64,000 nucleotides of DNA from Diplonema papillatum. Its lineage: Eukaryota > Euglenozoa > Diplonemea > Diplonemida > Diplonemidae. Below the pieces are notes generated by a model, which saw nothing but the letters and a program-made list of their open reading frames with translations, was not told the DNA's origin and searched no databases. Position numbers and translations under genes: made by a program. The stretch spans positions 62,001 through 126,000 of the forward strand of contig JAPJBO010000210.1 of the NCBI GenBank assembly GCA_030068145.1. Direction: 5' to 3'. Positions 9,783 to 21,169 of the stretch are shown piece after piece; the first letter of the stretch is position 1, and every line of letters starts with the position of its first letter.

Positions 9783-10538
9783 AAAAAGAAATTGTCGGTC
9801 GGCAACACAAATAAATGGGTGGGGACACCGGTAAAGGAAAAGCGGGTTACCACCCGCTTTTCGGGACGTGGGATCGTGGTGCGCACCGCTTCCGTTTGCT
9901 GGGACGTTGTTTCTACAGGCGACTAGTGACGGCTGTCACAGTTTCTGAGCTCTGGCTGGTGAGGGCAAAAAAGGGACGAGCCCCCTCGAGGCAGCAAATG
10001 GCGGCCTGGGGGGGGCCTCAAATGGCCGGAACGTAATCAGTGCAAGCTGATGACTTATCATCGACCCTCATCATGCGACGCAAGTTCGAAAGATTTCCTA
10101 TCCTTCAAGATGGGTGGCCGGAAGGCTCTCAAACTCGGTGAATGCATACAGAGGCTTTGGAGCATCCATTTTATTTCTTGAGTTTTGGGTCCACAAAATT
10201 GGGTAAATTTTTGACCAAAAATATTCAACCCCAAATGTTGAATCCCGGCTGCCGAAAGTTGGGGGCGTGCAAAGCGGGCGCTGCTTGTCCACATCAAAAA
10301 GGAAAAGTGGGTGTATGATCCGCTTTTGTTCCAGAAAATTGTGTGCACCGCCGGCGCATTTTTCCCTTGCCGCACCCGGGAATAAGCGGTGCTTCGCGCG
10401 TGCTCGGGCGAACTAAAAAACTAGCCCCAGCTTTTCCGAGGCTCGAGGTCGCCGGAGTGCTGTTGTGCCCGAAAGGAACATTTCCGGTGCCAGGGTGAGA
10501 AAAAGGTCTAGCAGAAAGTGTCGATACCCCCTCCCCTC
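9783..10538. other. gene-free stretch
   Basis: No gene is seen. A short minisatellite H-like piece (TTTTGGGTCCACAAAATTGG) is at 10178-10235. Confidence 0.4.
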
Positions 10539-10620
10539 GAAGAAGACTTGATGCTAGCATCAACCATGCATGAGAGGCAGTGCTCTGCCTAAACATTAAG
10601 CTAAGATTTCCCCCCCCCCC
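10539..10620 (+). repeat. structured small repeat P, copy 1
   Basis: It contains GAAGAAGACTTGATGCTAGC, completing the palindrome TTGATGCTAGCATCAA, then the hairpin AGGCAGTGCTCTGCCT, then CTAAGATTTCCCC. A reverse copy is at 60230-60312, and part of it recurs at 20405-20460. Confidence 0.65.
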
Positions 10621-10634
10621 GTGAAGAGGTTCGT

Positions 10635-10972
10635 TCTCTTTTGAGCAATTTATCTTATAGCCAGCAGGTACAATTGAAATTCCCTAACAGCCAGCAAAAA
10701 CAAATTCTATTCCCTTCGAGCCAGCAGAAACAAATATTTTTCCCTTCGAGCCATCAGAACAAATTTCATTCCCTTCGAGCCAGCAAAAACAAATTTATTT
10801 CCCTTCGAGCCAGCAAAACAAATTTAATTCCCTTCGAGCCATCAGAACAAATTTAATTCCCTTACAGCCAGCAAAAACAAATTTAATTCCCTTCGACCCA
10901 GGAAAAACAAATTTAATTCCCTTCGAGCCAGCAAAAACAAATTTAATTCCCTTATAGCCAGCAACAGCACTT
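10635..10972 (+). repeat. minisatellite G (about 30-bp units)
   Basis: About eleven units of the type CCAGCAAAAACAAATTTAAT + TCCCTTCGAG. Shorter reverse arrays of the same unit are at 12428-12530 and 15938-16035, both next to a long G tract and the phrase GAGGGACCTACCCACC. Confidence 0.85.
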
Positions 10973-11196
10973 TTTTTTGGAATTTTCACATTTTCCGGAT
11001 GTAGGCCTATTTTGGCCATAGTTTGCTCTCTGTTGCCGGGTTTAGACTTTGGCCATTGCCTCCAGATTTTGCTCATAATTTGCAAAGTGCATTTCCCTGA
11101 CAACATTGAAGAAAACAATTTCCGACATTGCCGTTGACAGGCACTGGTCCCCTACAGCACTGATCACTCCCCAGGAGCAATCAGTATTCTTACTTC

Positions 11197-11263
11197 ATCA
11201 ATTCCAGCACCATAATCAAACTCACTGTACATCAATTCCAGCACCATAATCAAACTCACTGTA
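11197..11263 (+). repeat. 34-bp tandem duplication
   Basis: The phrase CATCAATTCCAGCACCATAA followed by TCAAACTCACTGTA occurs twice in a row. Confidence 0.7.
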
Positions 11264-11740
11264 TAATCAAGGCGCTTCCTTTTGATTCAGAAAGGATTCA
11301 TGTCCGCGCGAACCCCCTACGGCACTGTAAAATGTAGGGGGGCCCTACTCCTATTGCATGTTCGCGTGTTTCACAATAACCCGGTCGGTTCCTCCATATG
11401 TACAGGCTTGCTTTTGCACGCATGTGTATCCTTTTTCAGGGTGTGCTTATCCCTTCCATCCCTTTGCTTAGTTCGTGAGCCATGATTGTTTCGTCAAAGG
11501 CATGCATCCTGGCAGGTATCCCCTTTTTTTTTTGGGAGGACAAAGCGGGAAGGGGGGGGTTAATATTGCATCATCCTGCGTAAAGTCATCTGCTCTACGA
11601 TCAACAGAATTCGCTCTCTAAGTACGGAGTCAAGTCTCGTCTGTATACGCGATGCGGTTTACCGAAGCCATCGAGCGCCACGGCCAGGGATGGATACGTT
11701 TACTCGCTGATCGATGCTACGGCAGTACAGCAAACCCACT

Positions 11741-11862
11741 ATGCAGCCTGAGTTCAGCCCCGCGCATCTACGCTCACAAGGCAACCCATGATCACTTCGG
11801 TGTGAGGGATCAGTCCTGACCGAGCCTAATGCCTGCCGGGCGCCTGCTCCGTTGCGGTGTTT
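11741..11862. repeat. conserved 120-bp duplicated block, copy 1
   Basis: Nearly identical to 12011-12135 over about 120 bases (CCTGAGTTCAGCCCCGCGCA to CTCCGTTGCGGTGTTT) with only a few indels and substitutions, while the DNA between is unrelated. It holds a small hairpin TCACTTCGGTGTGA. No coding frame is recognised; it may be a structured RNA or a repeat. Confidence 0.6.
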
Positions 11863-12010
11863 GCTTTCTGACCAATGCGTTCCACGTCTGAAGGGTCCTT
11901 GCGTTAAGTTCGCGCCTTCTGTGGGTATACAGACTTGATCACGACTTTTGGAAACGAAGCTTACTCTTGAGATCTGGTGTGGAGGGCCATCGTTACCTGA
12001 CAAAACCCAC

Positions 12011-12135
12011 TCATGCAGCCTGAGTTCAGCCCCGCGCATCTAGCGCTCACAAGGCAACCCGTGATCACTTCGGTGTGAGGGATCAGTCCTGACCGAGCCT
12101 AATGCCTGCCGGGCGCCTGCTCCGTTGCGGTGTTT
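12011..12135. repeat. conserved 120-bp duplicated block, copy 2
   Basis: Second copy of the 11741-11862 block, about 270 bp downstream and in the same orientation. Confidence 0.6.
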
Positions 12136-12427
12136 TGAAAACTAGGTAACTTTGTGCTCAGCGGTCCTACGAATCATGTTCCACGTCCTGTGATTCGTAC
12201 TTTCAAACTTAATGCCATGAATCATGTTCTACCTCCTGTGATTCGTGTGACTTTTAACAATCTTGTCATTTCGCCCCCACTTCCTACAGCAGGACAGGTC
12301 CTGCTCTGTGGGCAACCAATGTTTTCTCACCCAGGCTGGTAGAACTGGTCATCCTGTCCAGGCGTCCAGACTGGTGGGACTGGTGTGGTCAAGCTGTCCA
12401 GGCTGGTGGACTGTTCTGGTCAAGTGC

Positions 12428-12530
12428 TATAAGGGAATTAAATTTGTTTTGCTGCTGGCTATAAGGGAATTAAATTTGTTTTGCTGGCTGTAAGGGGATG
12501 CAATTGTTTTTGCTGGCTGTTAGGGGGAGA
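12428..12530 (-). repeat. minisatellite G, short reverse array
   Basis: Units of AAGGGAATTAAATTTGTTTT + GCTGGCT. It is followed by a poly-G tract and GAGGGACCTACCCACC, the same arrangement as at 15850-16035. Confidence 0.75.
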
Positions 12531-12854
12531 GGATTTTTACTATAGCGGACTTTTTTCCCACGAAAATGGGGGGGGGGGGGGAGGGACCTACCCACCCCAG
12601 GCCCTAAAAACGTCTCTATACGCTGGTTGACAGCTGCACCATCAACACAGCGTGTCCGACTCGTCGATACCGGCTCCTGATGACTCGCGGCGGCACCTGC
12701 CGAGCTGCCACGACTTGATCGACGCACTTTCCAAAAAATTCCAAATCCTCGAAATTTTGGCTATTTGTACTTATCCATTTCCCAAAGAATTCCTGAGTCC
12801 AAAAACTGTTTTCCAGGCAAGTCCCCTGGGAAACCGACTTAGAGATTTTCGGAC

Positions 12855-12885
12855 AACTTGCACCAAGAGAATCTTGGTGCAAGTT
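12855..12885. repeat. 14-bp perfect hairpin
   Basis: The arm AACTTGCACCAAGA pairs with its reverse complement across a 3-base loop (GAA). It lies at the left edge of the 31-bp satellite. Confidence 0.75.
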
Positions 12886-12887
12886 CC

Positions 12888-13449
12888 GAGCTGGCCGACG
12901 GTAGTGGACGGAGTTTCCGAGCTACCGGACGGTGGCGGACGGAGTATCCGAGCGAGCGGACGGTGGCGGACGGAGTATCCGAGCTAGCGGACGGTAGCGG
13001 ACGGAGTATCCGAGCTAGCGGACGGTAGCGGACGGAGTATCCGAGCTAGCGGACGGTAGCGGACGGAGTATCCGAGCTAGCGGACGGTAGCGGACGGAGT
13101 ATCCGAGCTAGCGGACGGTAGCGGACGGAGTATCCGAGCTAGCGGACGGTAGCGGACGGAGTATCCGAGCTAGCGGACGGTAGCGGACGGAGTATCCGAG
13201 CTAGCGGACGGTAGCGGACGGAGTATCCGAGCTAGCGGACGGTAGCGGACGGAGTATCCGAGCTAGCGGACGGTAGCGGACGGAGTATCCGAGCTAGCGG
13301 ACGGTGGCGGACGGAGTATCCGAGCGAGCGGACGGTAGCGGACGGAGTATCCGAGCTAGCGGACGGTAGCGGACGGAGTATCCGAGCGAGCGGACGGTAG
13401 CGGACGGAGTATCCGAGCGAGCGGACGGTAGCGGACGGAGTATCCGAGC
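12888..13449 (+). repeat. 31-bp satellite
   Basis: About 16-18 copies of a 31-bp unit (GCTAGCGGACGGTAGCGGAC + GGAGTATCCGA), nearly identical in the centre and more diverged at the left edge. Each unit holds a doubled GCGGACGG(T/A) motif. The unit length is not a multiple of three, so the ORF that starts at its right edge cannot extend into it in a stable frame. Confidence 0.95.
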
Positions 13450-13462
13450 CCACCACAGCTTC

Positions 13463-15202
13463 GTGACGGGTGCTAACGTGAAGCCAGTGTGCATTCTGGA
13501 GCTCATAGCAGCCAAGTGTGAGCTCGCCGCTGCTGTGCAGAACGCCCGTGATGGACTGGGCAGAATGCACTACCCGTTCCCCAGAAATGGCGTTCTGCGG
13601 TGCTTCTTGCGCTCACTGAAGTACAGTGTTTGCAACAGCCAAACGAACGTCGGGGATATGCGGAGAGTTCTGCTGGAAAGGGAGACTGTCCCTCCGGTTG
13701 TCGTTTGCATTTCGGACAATGCAAGCGACTACTCGCCCGCTGTCCTGTCAACCGACGTATCGCTGTGGAGGCTCTTCCGAGACTTCCAGCACGACGCCGT
13801 GGTGTGCGTGACCTACGCCGCCGGACACAGCGCATTCAACCCGGTAGAGAGAGCGATGTCGTGGATGTCGAAGGCGATGTCGGGCTGCAAGTTCGGGACG
13901 GCGGAGAAAAGGAATCCGGAAGAGGATCGGAAGATGCATGTGGATGCGATGCAGGCTATGGCGGAGAAACTGACGTTCAACACTGCATCAGGGGCCCTGC
14001 GCTTCCACAGCGTGCCCGTGGATCTGGCGAGTGCACGGATGCTCAGTGCGATCCTTCCCAAACGGCCGAAAAAAAGAAAGCCGGTAAACCCTGCGACGCT
14101 TGATGCGTTGGTGTCCGCCGTCCTTGTCATAGCCTGGACTGCCGCAGTGCACACGCCGCTGCTTCCTTACACCACGGCTTGCATTTCCGCTGCTCTGACC
14201 GTGTGCGTTTGGAGTCTGCAGACGTGGCAAAGAAAGGGGATTGTCTACAACGACTACGACGACATCCGCCTGCTTCTTTCCTCGTCGAAGAAACGGATCC
14301 GTGGTGATCCCAAACTTCGGGAGCTGCATACAGAGCTCCTGGAGATGAGCCGACACATGGATCGGCGGAAGAACATGGTTGTCTTCCGACGCTGCTCGAA
14401 GCCGTCTTCTTGCGGGCACTGCAAGAACCTCCCGGCACTCCGTGCCCGCCATTTCCTCGACCGGGAGATGCAGGAGGCAACTTCCGGCCTCTTCTACACA
14501 CCCATTCCACATGGGACACCTGACGAGCCGTTTCAACAGCAGGTTCCCGCGTCACAAGCAAGTGCCGTCGAAGAAAGCCGTGAAAGCCCGGAAGTAGCAA
14601 GTGACAGCGAACACGGGTCTGTCCTATCTCAGGACTCGCAAGAGGACCTTTCTGCTGACGATGACCCCCAGCCGTTTCAGCAAGAACGGCCTGAAGAAAC
14701 CGGGCACTTTCTTTGCCTGGAAGAGCTGCTGTCCAGAAAGCACATCGAAGTTCCCACCGACTTCTACCGTCCTTCTCTGCGAGCTGCCGGGCGCGACATG
14801 AGGTGCCCCACTTGTAAGGTTCTGTGTTTGAACCCCAGCGACAGAGACCGGCACTTTCGCCTGCACCACGAGACCCTCTCCACACACGAAGCCAGTGAAG
14901 AGAAAAAGAGAGTCACGTGGAAAGATCTCGTCAAAGTGGCGAAGAAAGACCCGGATTCGCAAGCAGGAAGGAGTGCACGGGTGCAGCTGCTTACAGTAAC
15001 CCAGCTGCGGACGCTCGCAAGCAAGGCAGTCCCACCCGTCCCCCTGCCTTCGGCGACCAGTGCGGCAAAGGGGCTCCTCGTCTCATCTGTGCTTGCCGCA
15101 TGGGACCGGGTTCATGGACTTCTGGAAGAGGTGGAAACCGGAAAGTCTCACCGCTACCATGTGCCTACCAGTAGCCAGCAGGTGGACGAAGAAAGTGAGT
15201 AG
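13463..15202 (+). CDS. transposase-derived protein candidate with a C2H2 zinc finger
   Basis: A 579-codon open frame with GC-rich coding character. There is no ATG at its start (first start-like codon is GTG at 13463) because the 31-bp satellite abuts it, so the N-terminus is probably lost or lies in an unseen exon. Residues 80-135 (VVVCISDNASD, then HSAFNPVERAMSWMSKA) resemble the C-terminal half of DDE-transposase-like catalytic regions, where an Asp is followed by an N-P-x-E segment with the last acidic residue; here D85 and E129. A basic patch (KRPKKRKP, about 200-207) could be a nuclear signal. Residues 350-410 are acidic and Ser-rich. C448, C451, H464 and H468 form a good C2H2 finger. 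The DDE assignment is by resemblance only. Confidence 0.6.
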   Translation: MTGANVKPVCILELIAAKCELAAAVQNARDGLGRMHYPFPRNGVLRCFLRSLKYSVCNSQTNVGDMRRVLLERETVPPVVVCISDNASDYSPAVLSTDVSLWRLFRDFQHDAVVCVTYAAGHSAFNPVERAMSWMSKAMSGCKFGTAEKRNPEEDRKMHVDAMQAMAEKLTFNTASGALRFHSVPVDLASARMLSAILPKRPKKRKPVNPATLDALVSAVLVIAWTAAVHTPLLPYTTACISAALTVCVWSLQTWQRKGIVYNDYDDIRLLLSSSKKRIRGDPKLRELHTELLEMSRHMDRRKNMVVFRRCSKPSSCGHCKNLPALRARHFLDREMQEATSGLFYTPIPHGTPDEPFQQQVPASQASAVEESRESPEVASDSEHGSVLSQDSQEDLSADDDPQPFQQERPEETGHFLCLEELLSRKHIEVPTDFYRPSLRAAGRDMRCPTCKVLCLNPSDRDRHFRLHHETLSTHEASEEKKRVTWKDLVKVAKKDPDSQAGRSARVQLLTVTQLRTLASKAVPPVPLPSATSAAKGLLVSSVLAAWDRVHGLLEEVETGKSHRYHVPTSSQQVDEESE

Positions 15203-15937
15203 GCCCTGGCTCCAGTCCCAATCCTGCAACTTCGTGTTCTGTATGCTCGTCAGTTTTCCGTTCATTCCGCACCGCCAGTCCTTGGCTGAAACAAGTGATT
15301 TAAGTACTAGGGTTCTACATCAAGACCGTCACCAGAATACCGTGTAACCGCTGGTTCTGTTTTCCTTTGTCGTCGTGGCCTACTCGTAGGGTTGTTTCTC
15401 TATTTCTTCTGCTGAAATCCGGGTGAACACGCACCAGGAGGTCGTTGCGGCGGATTCCGATACCCTAACCAGCTAGTCTTTCTATCGTTCTGCCAGTTGC
15501 TAGTTGCAGAGCTTGGATTTGTGTGTTTCTTCTTACCCTCTTGGTTCAGCACAAGCAATCCGTGTTATTGAACTGAGTCGGAGCTGCGGACCCAGACGGA
15601 CATAGTCGGACACCTCAGGGCTATTGCAGTTGGTATACGGACAGTTATAGAAAACAGTGCAGCATTGTAAGGAAGTACACAACACCAGGTACCAGTGGGC
15701 GTGAACGTGGGGGAAGTAACGAACCATCGATAGCAGCGAGGGGTGCCTTTTACGTGCCGTTTACGAGCTACCGGGCACAATGAGATAAAGCTTTTTGAAT
15801 CGAAAGCCGGGCCCAGCTACTCTCAGTGTGTGAGTGGGTTCACCACCTAAATCGGGGGGGGGGGGGGAGGGACCTACCCACCTCTGAGCCAAATTTGCGG
15901 GAAGAAATTCCGCGATAGTAATAATCCTCTCCCCCTT
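15203..15937. other. 3' flank of the transposase-like ORF, gene-free
   Basis: Nothing is recognised. A poly-G tract followed by GAGGGACCTACCCACC (15857-15885) repeats the arrangement at 12565-12600 and introduces the next minisatellite G array. Confidence 0.4.
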
Positions 15938-16035
15938 AGGGAATTAAATTTGTTTTTGCTGGCTGTTAGGGAAATAAATTTGTTTTTGCTGGCTGTTAGG
16001 GAAATAAATTTGTTTTGATGGCTCGAAGGGAAATA
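15938..16035 (-). repeat. minisatellite G, short reverse array
   Basis: Three units of AATTTGTTTTTGCTGGCTGT + TAGGGAAATA. See 10635-10972. Confidence 0.75.
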
Positions 16036-16745
16036 CCCCTTCTCTTTTTTAAGACATACAAAAACCTTCTGTAGAGAAGGCTGAAGGACTTCTGCAGAAA
16101 AAGCACTGAAAAAAGTAAAGCCTGTTGGCGAAATCCCAGAAGAAAGGTTGAGTGCTAGTCGTTGCACAAACCTGAGGCTTGTTGGTTTCAGGTGGAGTCG
16201 TTCCCGCCCGAGGGTGCCGGCTCCAACGCACGGTTGTTCGACCGGACAGTGCCGTGATGCCACCACTGGATGGATTGAGAGGAATGCGTGAGTTACTCAG
16301 GGCACATCAGATTTATTGGGCCACGACTACTAGCTTCGGCGAACGGCACGGAGTCCAGCCGTAGAAGCTGGCGCACTTGCTTTGAGCGCCGTGTTTAATG
16401 TAGTAAACAAGAGAGAGGTAGATGGAGTCATGGAGGACAGCTGGATGTGAGCGGCTCGCCAGCCGCCTCAAACCGGTGGAAACGGTGCTTGCGTCGTCCT
16501 GTCCGGGGCAAGCCCATGTGGTTCTTCTTGAACACGTGCAGCTGTGTGGTGCAACACGTGCAGCTGTGTGGTGCATGCTTTCCCCGGTGCACCGGTGTTC
16601 GCTAACAGAGAGAGGAAGTGAGAGAAATTCTGGCGGGCACCGAAGGGAGGACTTGGCGTGCGGTGGGGGTTGACCTGTTGGTCCAAGTCCGAAACGCACG
16701 AAGACCGCAGGTGCAGCCAGCCGCTCCCCTCCCGAGAGAGAGACA

Positions 16746-16776
<31 letters not shown>

Positions 16777-17392
16777 ACACAAAACGAAAATATTCCATGT
16801 CGGGGGGCTGGCTAGACTCGGACCGGGTTTCCTGGGGGGACAGGGGCTGTCACGCCTTAGCAGTCCCAGACCCGGTCCCACCCTCCTTTCATTTCTTGTG
16901 TTCTGGTTGTCATCACGCTGGCCTTCCGAGAGAGTGGTGGAGAACACGAACACATCAGGACAAGTCTGAGGATGTGGGTAGGGACGGGGTGTAGTCACGC
17001 CTTAGCAGTCCCAGGGCCTCTCCCCAGTCGAAGAGGGTGTGCCCGAGTCGCACCGTAAAAGCTGGAGCGACACTCGCTTTTTAACTCCAGCTTTTACTCC
17101 AGCTTAATGAGGCCAGACACCACCGTGTAGGTTGACGTGCCGGGGGAACAGTCTTCGGTGTATTGACTACCACGAGAACACATACAGATGGGCCCAGCTT
17201 CTGAGGTTGGACCCCGCCGTGATACCAATACCTATCTGCGGTAGGGGGTGGAAAAGGAACCATCAATACGGTTCAAAGGGCTGCCTCTGCGAGGGAACAC
17301 TGCGAACGAACGCCTCTTTCCCCCCGCCCTGCGGCTTTTGCCTGGGCTGCAGGTCAGGCGCGGTCAGAATCCCCGCCTTTCTCTCTTTTCTT
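16036..17392. other. gene-free stretch with a (GA)n tract
   Basis: (GA)n microsatellite at 16742-16772; duplicated GTGCAGCTGTGTGGTGCA at about 16537 and 16558; CTTAGCAGTCCCAG repeated at 16857 and 17000. ORFs in this part have no recognisable domain. Confidence 0.4.
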
Positions 17393-17393
17393 T

Positions 17394-17563
17394 TTGTATA
17401 AGCACCTGCTTTGTAGGAAATACTTGATGAAACTGACAGGTGCGAAATCTCAAAGGCATAGTGTGGTACTCATCGGCATGCCGATGACTCCCCACTATCG
17501 CAATAGTTGTATTGTTTTCCCAGCCTCCGTCGAAATGAGCACAGGCAGTCCCTCGAGTGTTTT
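17394..17563 (+). repeat. MITE-like repeat A carrying a palindromic insert
   Basis: The 5' end TGTATAAGCACCTGCTTTGT and the 3' end CAGTCCCTCGAGTGTTTTT of family A are both present. The centre holds a 39-bp imperfect palindrome (17459-17497) with the core TCATCGGCATGCCGATGA. The identical 39-mer sits inside another A copy at 47977-48015. Confidence 0.8.
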
Positions 17564-17718
17564 TGTATAAGCACCCCTGCTATATTGAGAATACTTGCGG
17601 AGGCTGCCAAATTGCGAAATCTCGGGGAAAGGAGGTAAACGTGCTGTAGCCCACGCGAAACAGAGGCGAATCTGGGTTCAGTGGCGAGAGCAAGCCTTCA
17701 ACAAAAAGACTCACGGAT
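17563..17718 (+). repeat. MITE-like repeat A, second copy in tandem, 3' truncated
   Basis: It begins GTATAAGCACCCCTGC directly at the end of the preceding copy and runs to CCTTCAACAAAAAGACTCAC; the 3' terminus is missing. Confidence 0.7.
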
Positions 17719-17734
17719 TTTTAGTACGAACAAT

Positions 17735-17885
17735 GTTGTGGGTTGCCCTTCAATGTATTGTGCAGGCTAAAAAGACGTAGGCAGCGTGTTTTGGTGGTTG
17801 ATCAGAATTTCTTACCGACTACTACTGAATACACACAGGGTAAATACAAGTGGGAAAACGTTCAATTGGCACGCACATATCTGCG
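17735..17885 (+). repeat. dispersed repeat F, copy 1
   Basis: Contains TGTGCAGGCTAAAAAGACGT, GGCAGCGTGTTTTGGTGG, TTGATCAGAATTTCTTACC and ACACACAGGGTAAATACAAG. Related copies: 32530-32655, 35915-36055, 43262-43355, 51205-51320. Confidence 0.65.
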
Positions 17886-18761
17886 AAGAGATTCCCATTG
17901 TATTGTTCTCCCCCTCCTTCGAAGCTAGCACAGGGCAGCCCTCGAGTATTTCCTTCCCCACCTCCCCGTGCTCAAGGTTTCCCCATCTCACCCCTGGTGA
18001 GGATGAGCAGCTGTCGTGGAGGAATTCGTGAGGAATTCATCTGGCGCGATTTTTTCCAAAGATAGTAGCAGGGCTGGCGCTTCCTGCTGTACGTGTGTGC
18101 AGGGGCGTAACTCACCTGCTTCGGTAAGTGGAGTACGCTGCCAACTACAGATTTTCTGGCACCGGCAACGCCTTATTGCCAACAACAACAGAGAAGATAC
18201 GTACGATGTTATTTGTTCCCCGTTTTCACAGTTCTTCGCTGGTACCCGGGGGTGGGAAGCGTGTTCTCATCTATCCCTGCTTGTTGGACTTTCACAGTGC
18301 GCGAGGTGGCACCGTAGCCTTCCCTCGTCCCCACGTGCACACCCTCTTTTTTTCTACCCACGCACGCTTGAACGAAGCCGATTAACTCAAGACTAAACCA
18401 GCGCAGGCAAGAAAGGGCTTTTTCTTTTTGTCTTGTCGCAACGCACTCTTTTCTCGCTTTCCCCGCTTGTTGCCTGAGCGAACCGACTAGACCCAAACCG
18501 GATTGGCAGTTGAGAGTTGGAGCTGATTTCATATTGTCAGAAGCGCTGATGTTCGAGCTTCCAGCGCAATACCATCGACGATGTTTCCGGCTACCCGGCT
18601 GACTGAAAAAGTTCGGGCGGACGAGTGCGAGGAGGACGAAGAAGCACGGACACACGGTACTTCAACTGTCTGCGCCAGAGCGAGCACCACGAGAAACGGG
18701 TGACGAGGCTGAACGGGAACAGGGGGAAAGCGGAAGTCTTGAGCCAAGTGTCGGATGTTTA
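17886..18761. other. gene-free stretch
   Basis: A fragment (GTAACTCACCTGCTTCGGTAAG) at 18105-18130 resembles the unit of the tandem array at 51605-52545. No coding region is recognised. Confidence 0.4.
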
Positions 18762-18895
18762 CCCTTCGGAGAGGAGTCACCGAACCCAAAAGCAGCGTGT
18801 CGGAGACTCAACTGCCGACTGGTGAAAGTAACACCTGGGCTACACTTCGATTCAGCCGCTACCCACTACAAGCCCTGAACGTAAACACACACATA
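18762..18895 (+). repeat. dispersed repeat J, copy 1
   Basis: Starts CCTTCGGAGAGGAGTCACCG and includes AAAAGCAGCGTGTCGGA and ACCCACTACAAGCCCTGAA. Other copies: 19705-19865 and 42175-42305 (in PCNA intron 1). A (CA)n tract follows at 18890-18975. Confidence 0.75.
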
Positions 18896-19704
18896 CACAC
18901 ACACGTGGACACCTCTCGCACAGGAAGGCACCACGTAAAAACGGGTCGACAACACACACACACACACACACACACCCTGAAGGGTTGCGGTATGAAGGCA
19001 GACGAGCGGCCGACACAACCTGGAGTTACGCGGCGGAACGCACCACCGAGTCCAAGACCGCAAGGCACGCAGACGGTGCCCACAAGCACAAAAGACGCGG
19101 GAGGCAACTGACTCGGCGAACGCTGCCGACGCCCCCATTACTGAATACGGTCGGTTCGAAGGACAGGGCGAGGCAGAAAGTGTCCAGAAGAAGGACAGCA
19201 TCCCTTGCAATACTGCCACGACGCCGACGCAATGCCCAGCCCACACAAAGGGCCGCAGCAGCAAATAGCCTAAGATTGGGACCTTGCGTGGAAACACCAA
19301 CACACACACTCACACGTCGCACAGAAACGCACGCGCGCCCCAAGGCTTGGGTTGTGCGGATTGTTCACCCACAAACACGCAATGTGAGCTGCACGGCCAT
19401 GGCTTTGATTGGTCTCCTGACGTTGCTCACGTGAGAGAGCCCATCCGGTTGTTTAGACGGTCGTCTAGAGGGTGGGATAGCTCGGGAAACTGCAAAAAAC
19501 GCGTTGTAGAGGGTGGGATAGCTCGGAAAATTGCAAAAAGCGCGTCCTAGTGGGGGGCCTCGGATCCCGCTCCCTGTTGCCCGAGTGCCCGCCCTCGAGT
19601 CCACGACTTGAACCGGTCCCCTCTTGGGGTTCGCCTTTCCTGCCTGCCCTGGGCGCAAGGGAGCCACCCGCGCTCCCTCTGCCGTTTCGGCCCCGAAGGA
19701 ACCC

Positions 19705-19865
19705 GCCCCACCCTTCGGAGAGGAGTCACAGGATCCAGAAGCAGTGCGTCGGAAACTGCAAGTGACAAGCGGGCTATATTTCGCTTCAGACGTTGCCCAC
19801 TCAAAGCCCTGAACTTAAAGACACACGGAACCTCTCTCGTGCTGGAAGCACCACGTTAAAACGGG
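19705..19865 (+). repeat. dispersed repeat J, copy 2
   Basis: Same order of motifs as copy 1: CCTTCGGAGAGGAGTCACAG, then GTGGGCTA-like sequence, then ACTCAAAGCCCTGAACTTAA. It is followed by CACCACGTTAAAACGGGTCG, which also follows copy 1. Confidence 0.7.
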
Positions 19866-20642
19866 TCGAAACACATGACACACACAAGCAGCCCAAAAGT
19901 AAGACGAGAAAATAAGCAACGTCCACCGCACCGAAAGAAGAACAGACAACACAAAGAGATAGAAAAATTAACGAGTGCGAAGCCACTATTCCGCAGTCCC
20001 GGACTTCGGATAAAGAGCGGCTGAACCGGAAGGAAAGAAGCGCCTGTGAGACGAGGGAATCCCCCGGCGCCGCAGATCCCGAGATCTCGCACGTTCCGGC
20101 CCCTTCTACCCCGGAAATGGAAACGTATGCTGCCCCCGTTTCCTTTTGAGGAAAGTAAAGTTGTTTCTTTGAATACAAGCCACAATCTCATCCCAAAACC
20201 CCCTTTTTTAAAGAAACGAATGAAGGAAGGAAAACATATGAAACCAAGTTGTGCTCGCACCGGAACAGGACTGAAAATTCCCATCTAAAGGGCCCACTGA
20301 TGAGCTCTGACTTTGGATTGGTCTGCGTTCAAGAGCGAAACACGAGACGAAGAACGAGGTGCACACAACACCGCGGTAAAAAAACACAGGGGGCTAGTCC
20401 CTCAAACCATCATGAGAGGCAGTGCTCTGCCTAAACATTAAACTAAGATTTCCCCCCCGACCCGTGATTAAGATGGATAAGACGTTTACGGATATTGCGT
20501 CTGAGGATATTGTCGGTTGCCCTACAATGCCTGGTTGTGGCATCCACATACACCCCGGACTTCCGCTCCGGATTGCGGGAGTGGCTATGCGGTCGTTTGT
20601 GCGGTCGGCCTCACTCCCTAGATGCGGGAGTGGCGCTCCCTC
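19866..20642. other. gene-free stretch
   Basis: Holds part of repeat P (AGGCAGTGCTCTGCCTAAAC) at 20405-20460. Nothing else is recognised. Confidence 0.4.
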
Positions 20643-20668
20643 AATGCGGGAGTGGCCACTCCCGCATT
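20643..20668. repeat. 26-bp perfect palindrome
   Basis: The half-arm AATGCGGGAGTGG is followed by its exact reverse complement; further ATGCGGGAGT units lie just before it and an inverted one just after (ACTCCCGCATTG). Confidence 0.8.
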
Positions 20669-20716
20669 TTTTCACTCCCGCATTGACTTAGTATATGGCT
20701 GCTGAAGTCCGGGGTG

Positions 20717-21165
<449 letters not shown>

Positions 21166-21169
21166 TACA

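Noticed and set aside
13232..13570. Minus-strand ORFs made of ATVRSLGYSVR repeats
   Set aside because: Frame products of the 31-bp satellite (93 bp = 31 codons per three units), not a protein gene.
14127..14885. Minus-strand 252-codon ORF
   Set aside because: It is the antisense shadow of the transposase-like frame on the plus strand; no domain on the minus strand.
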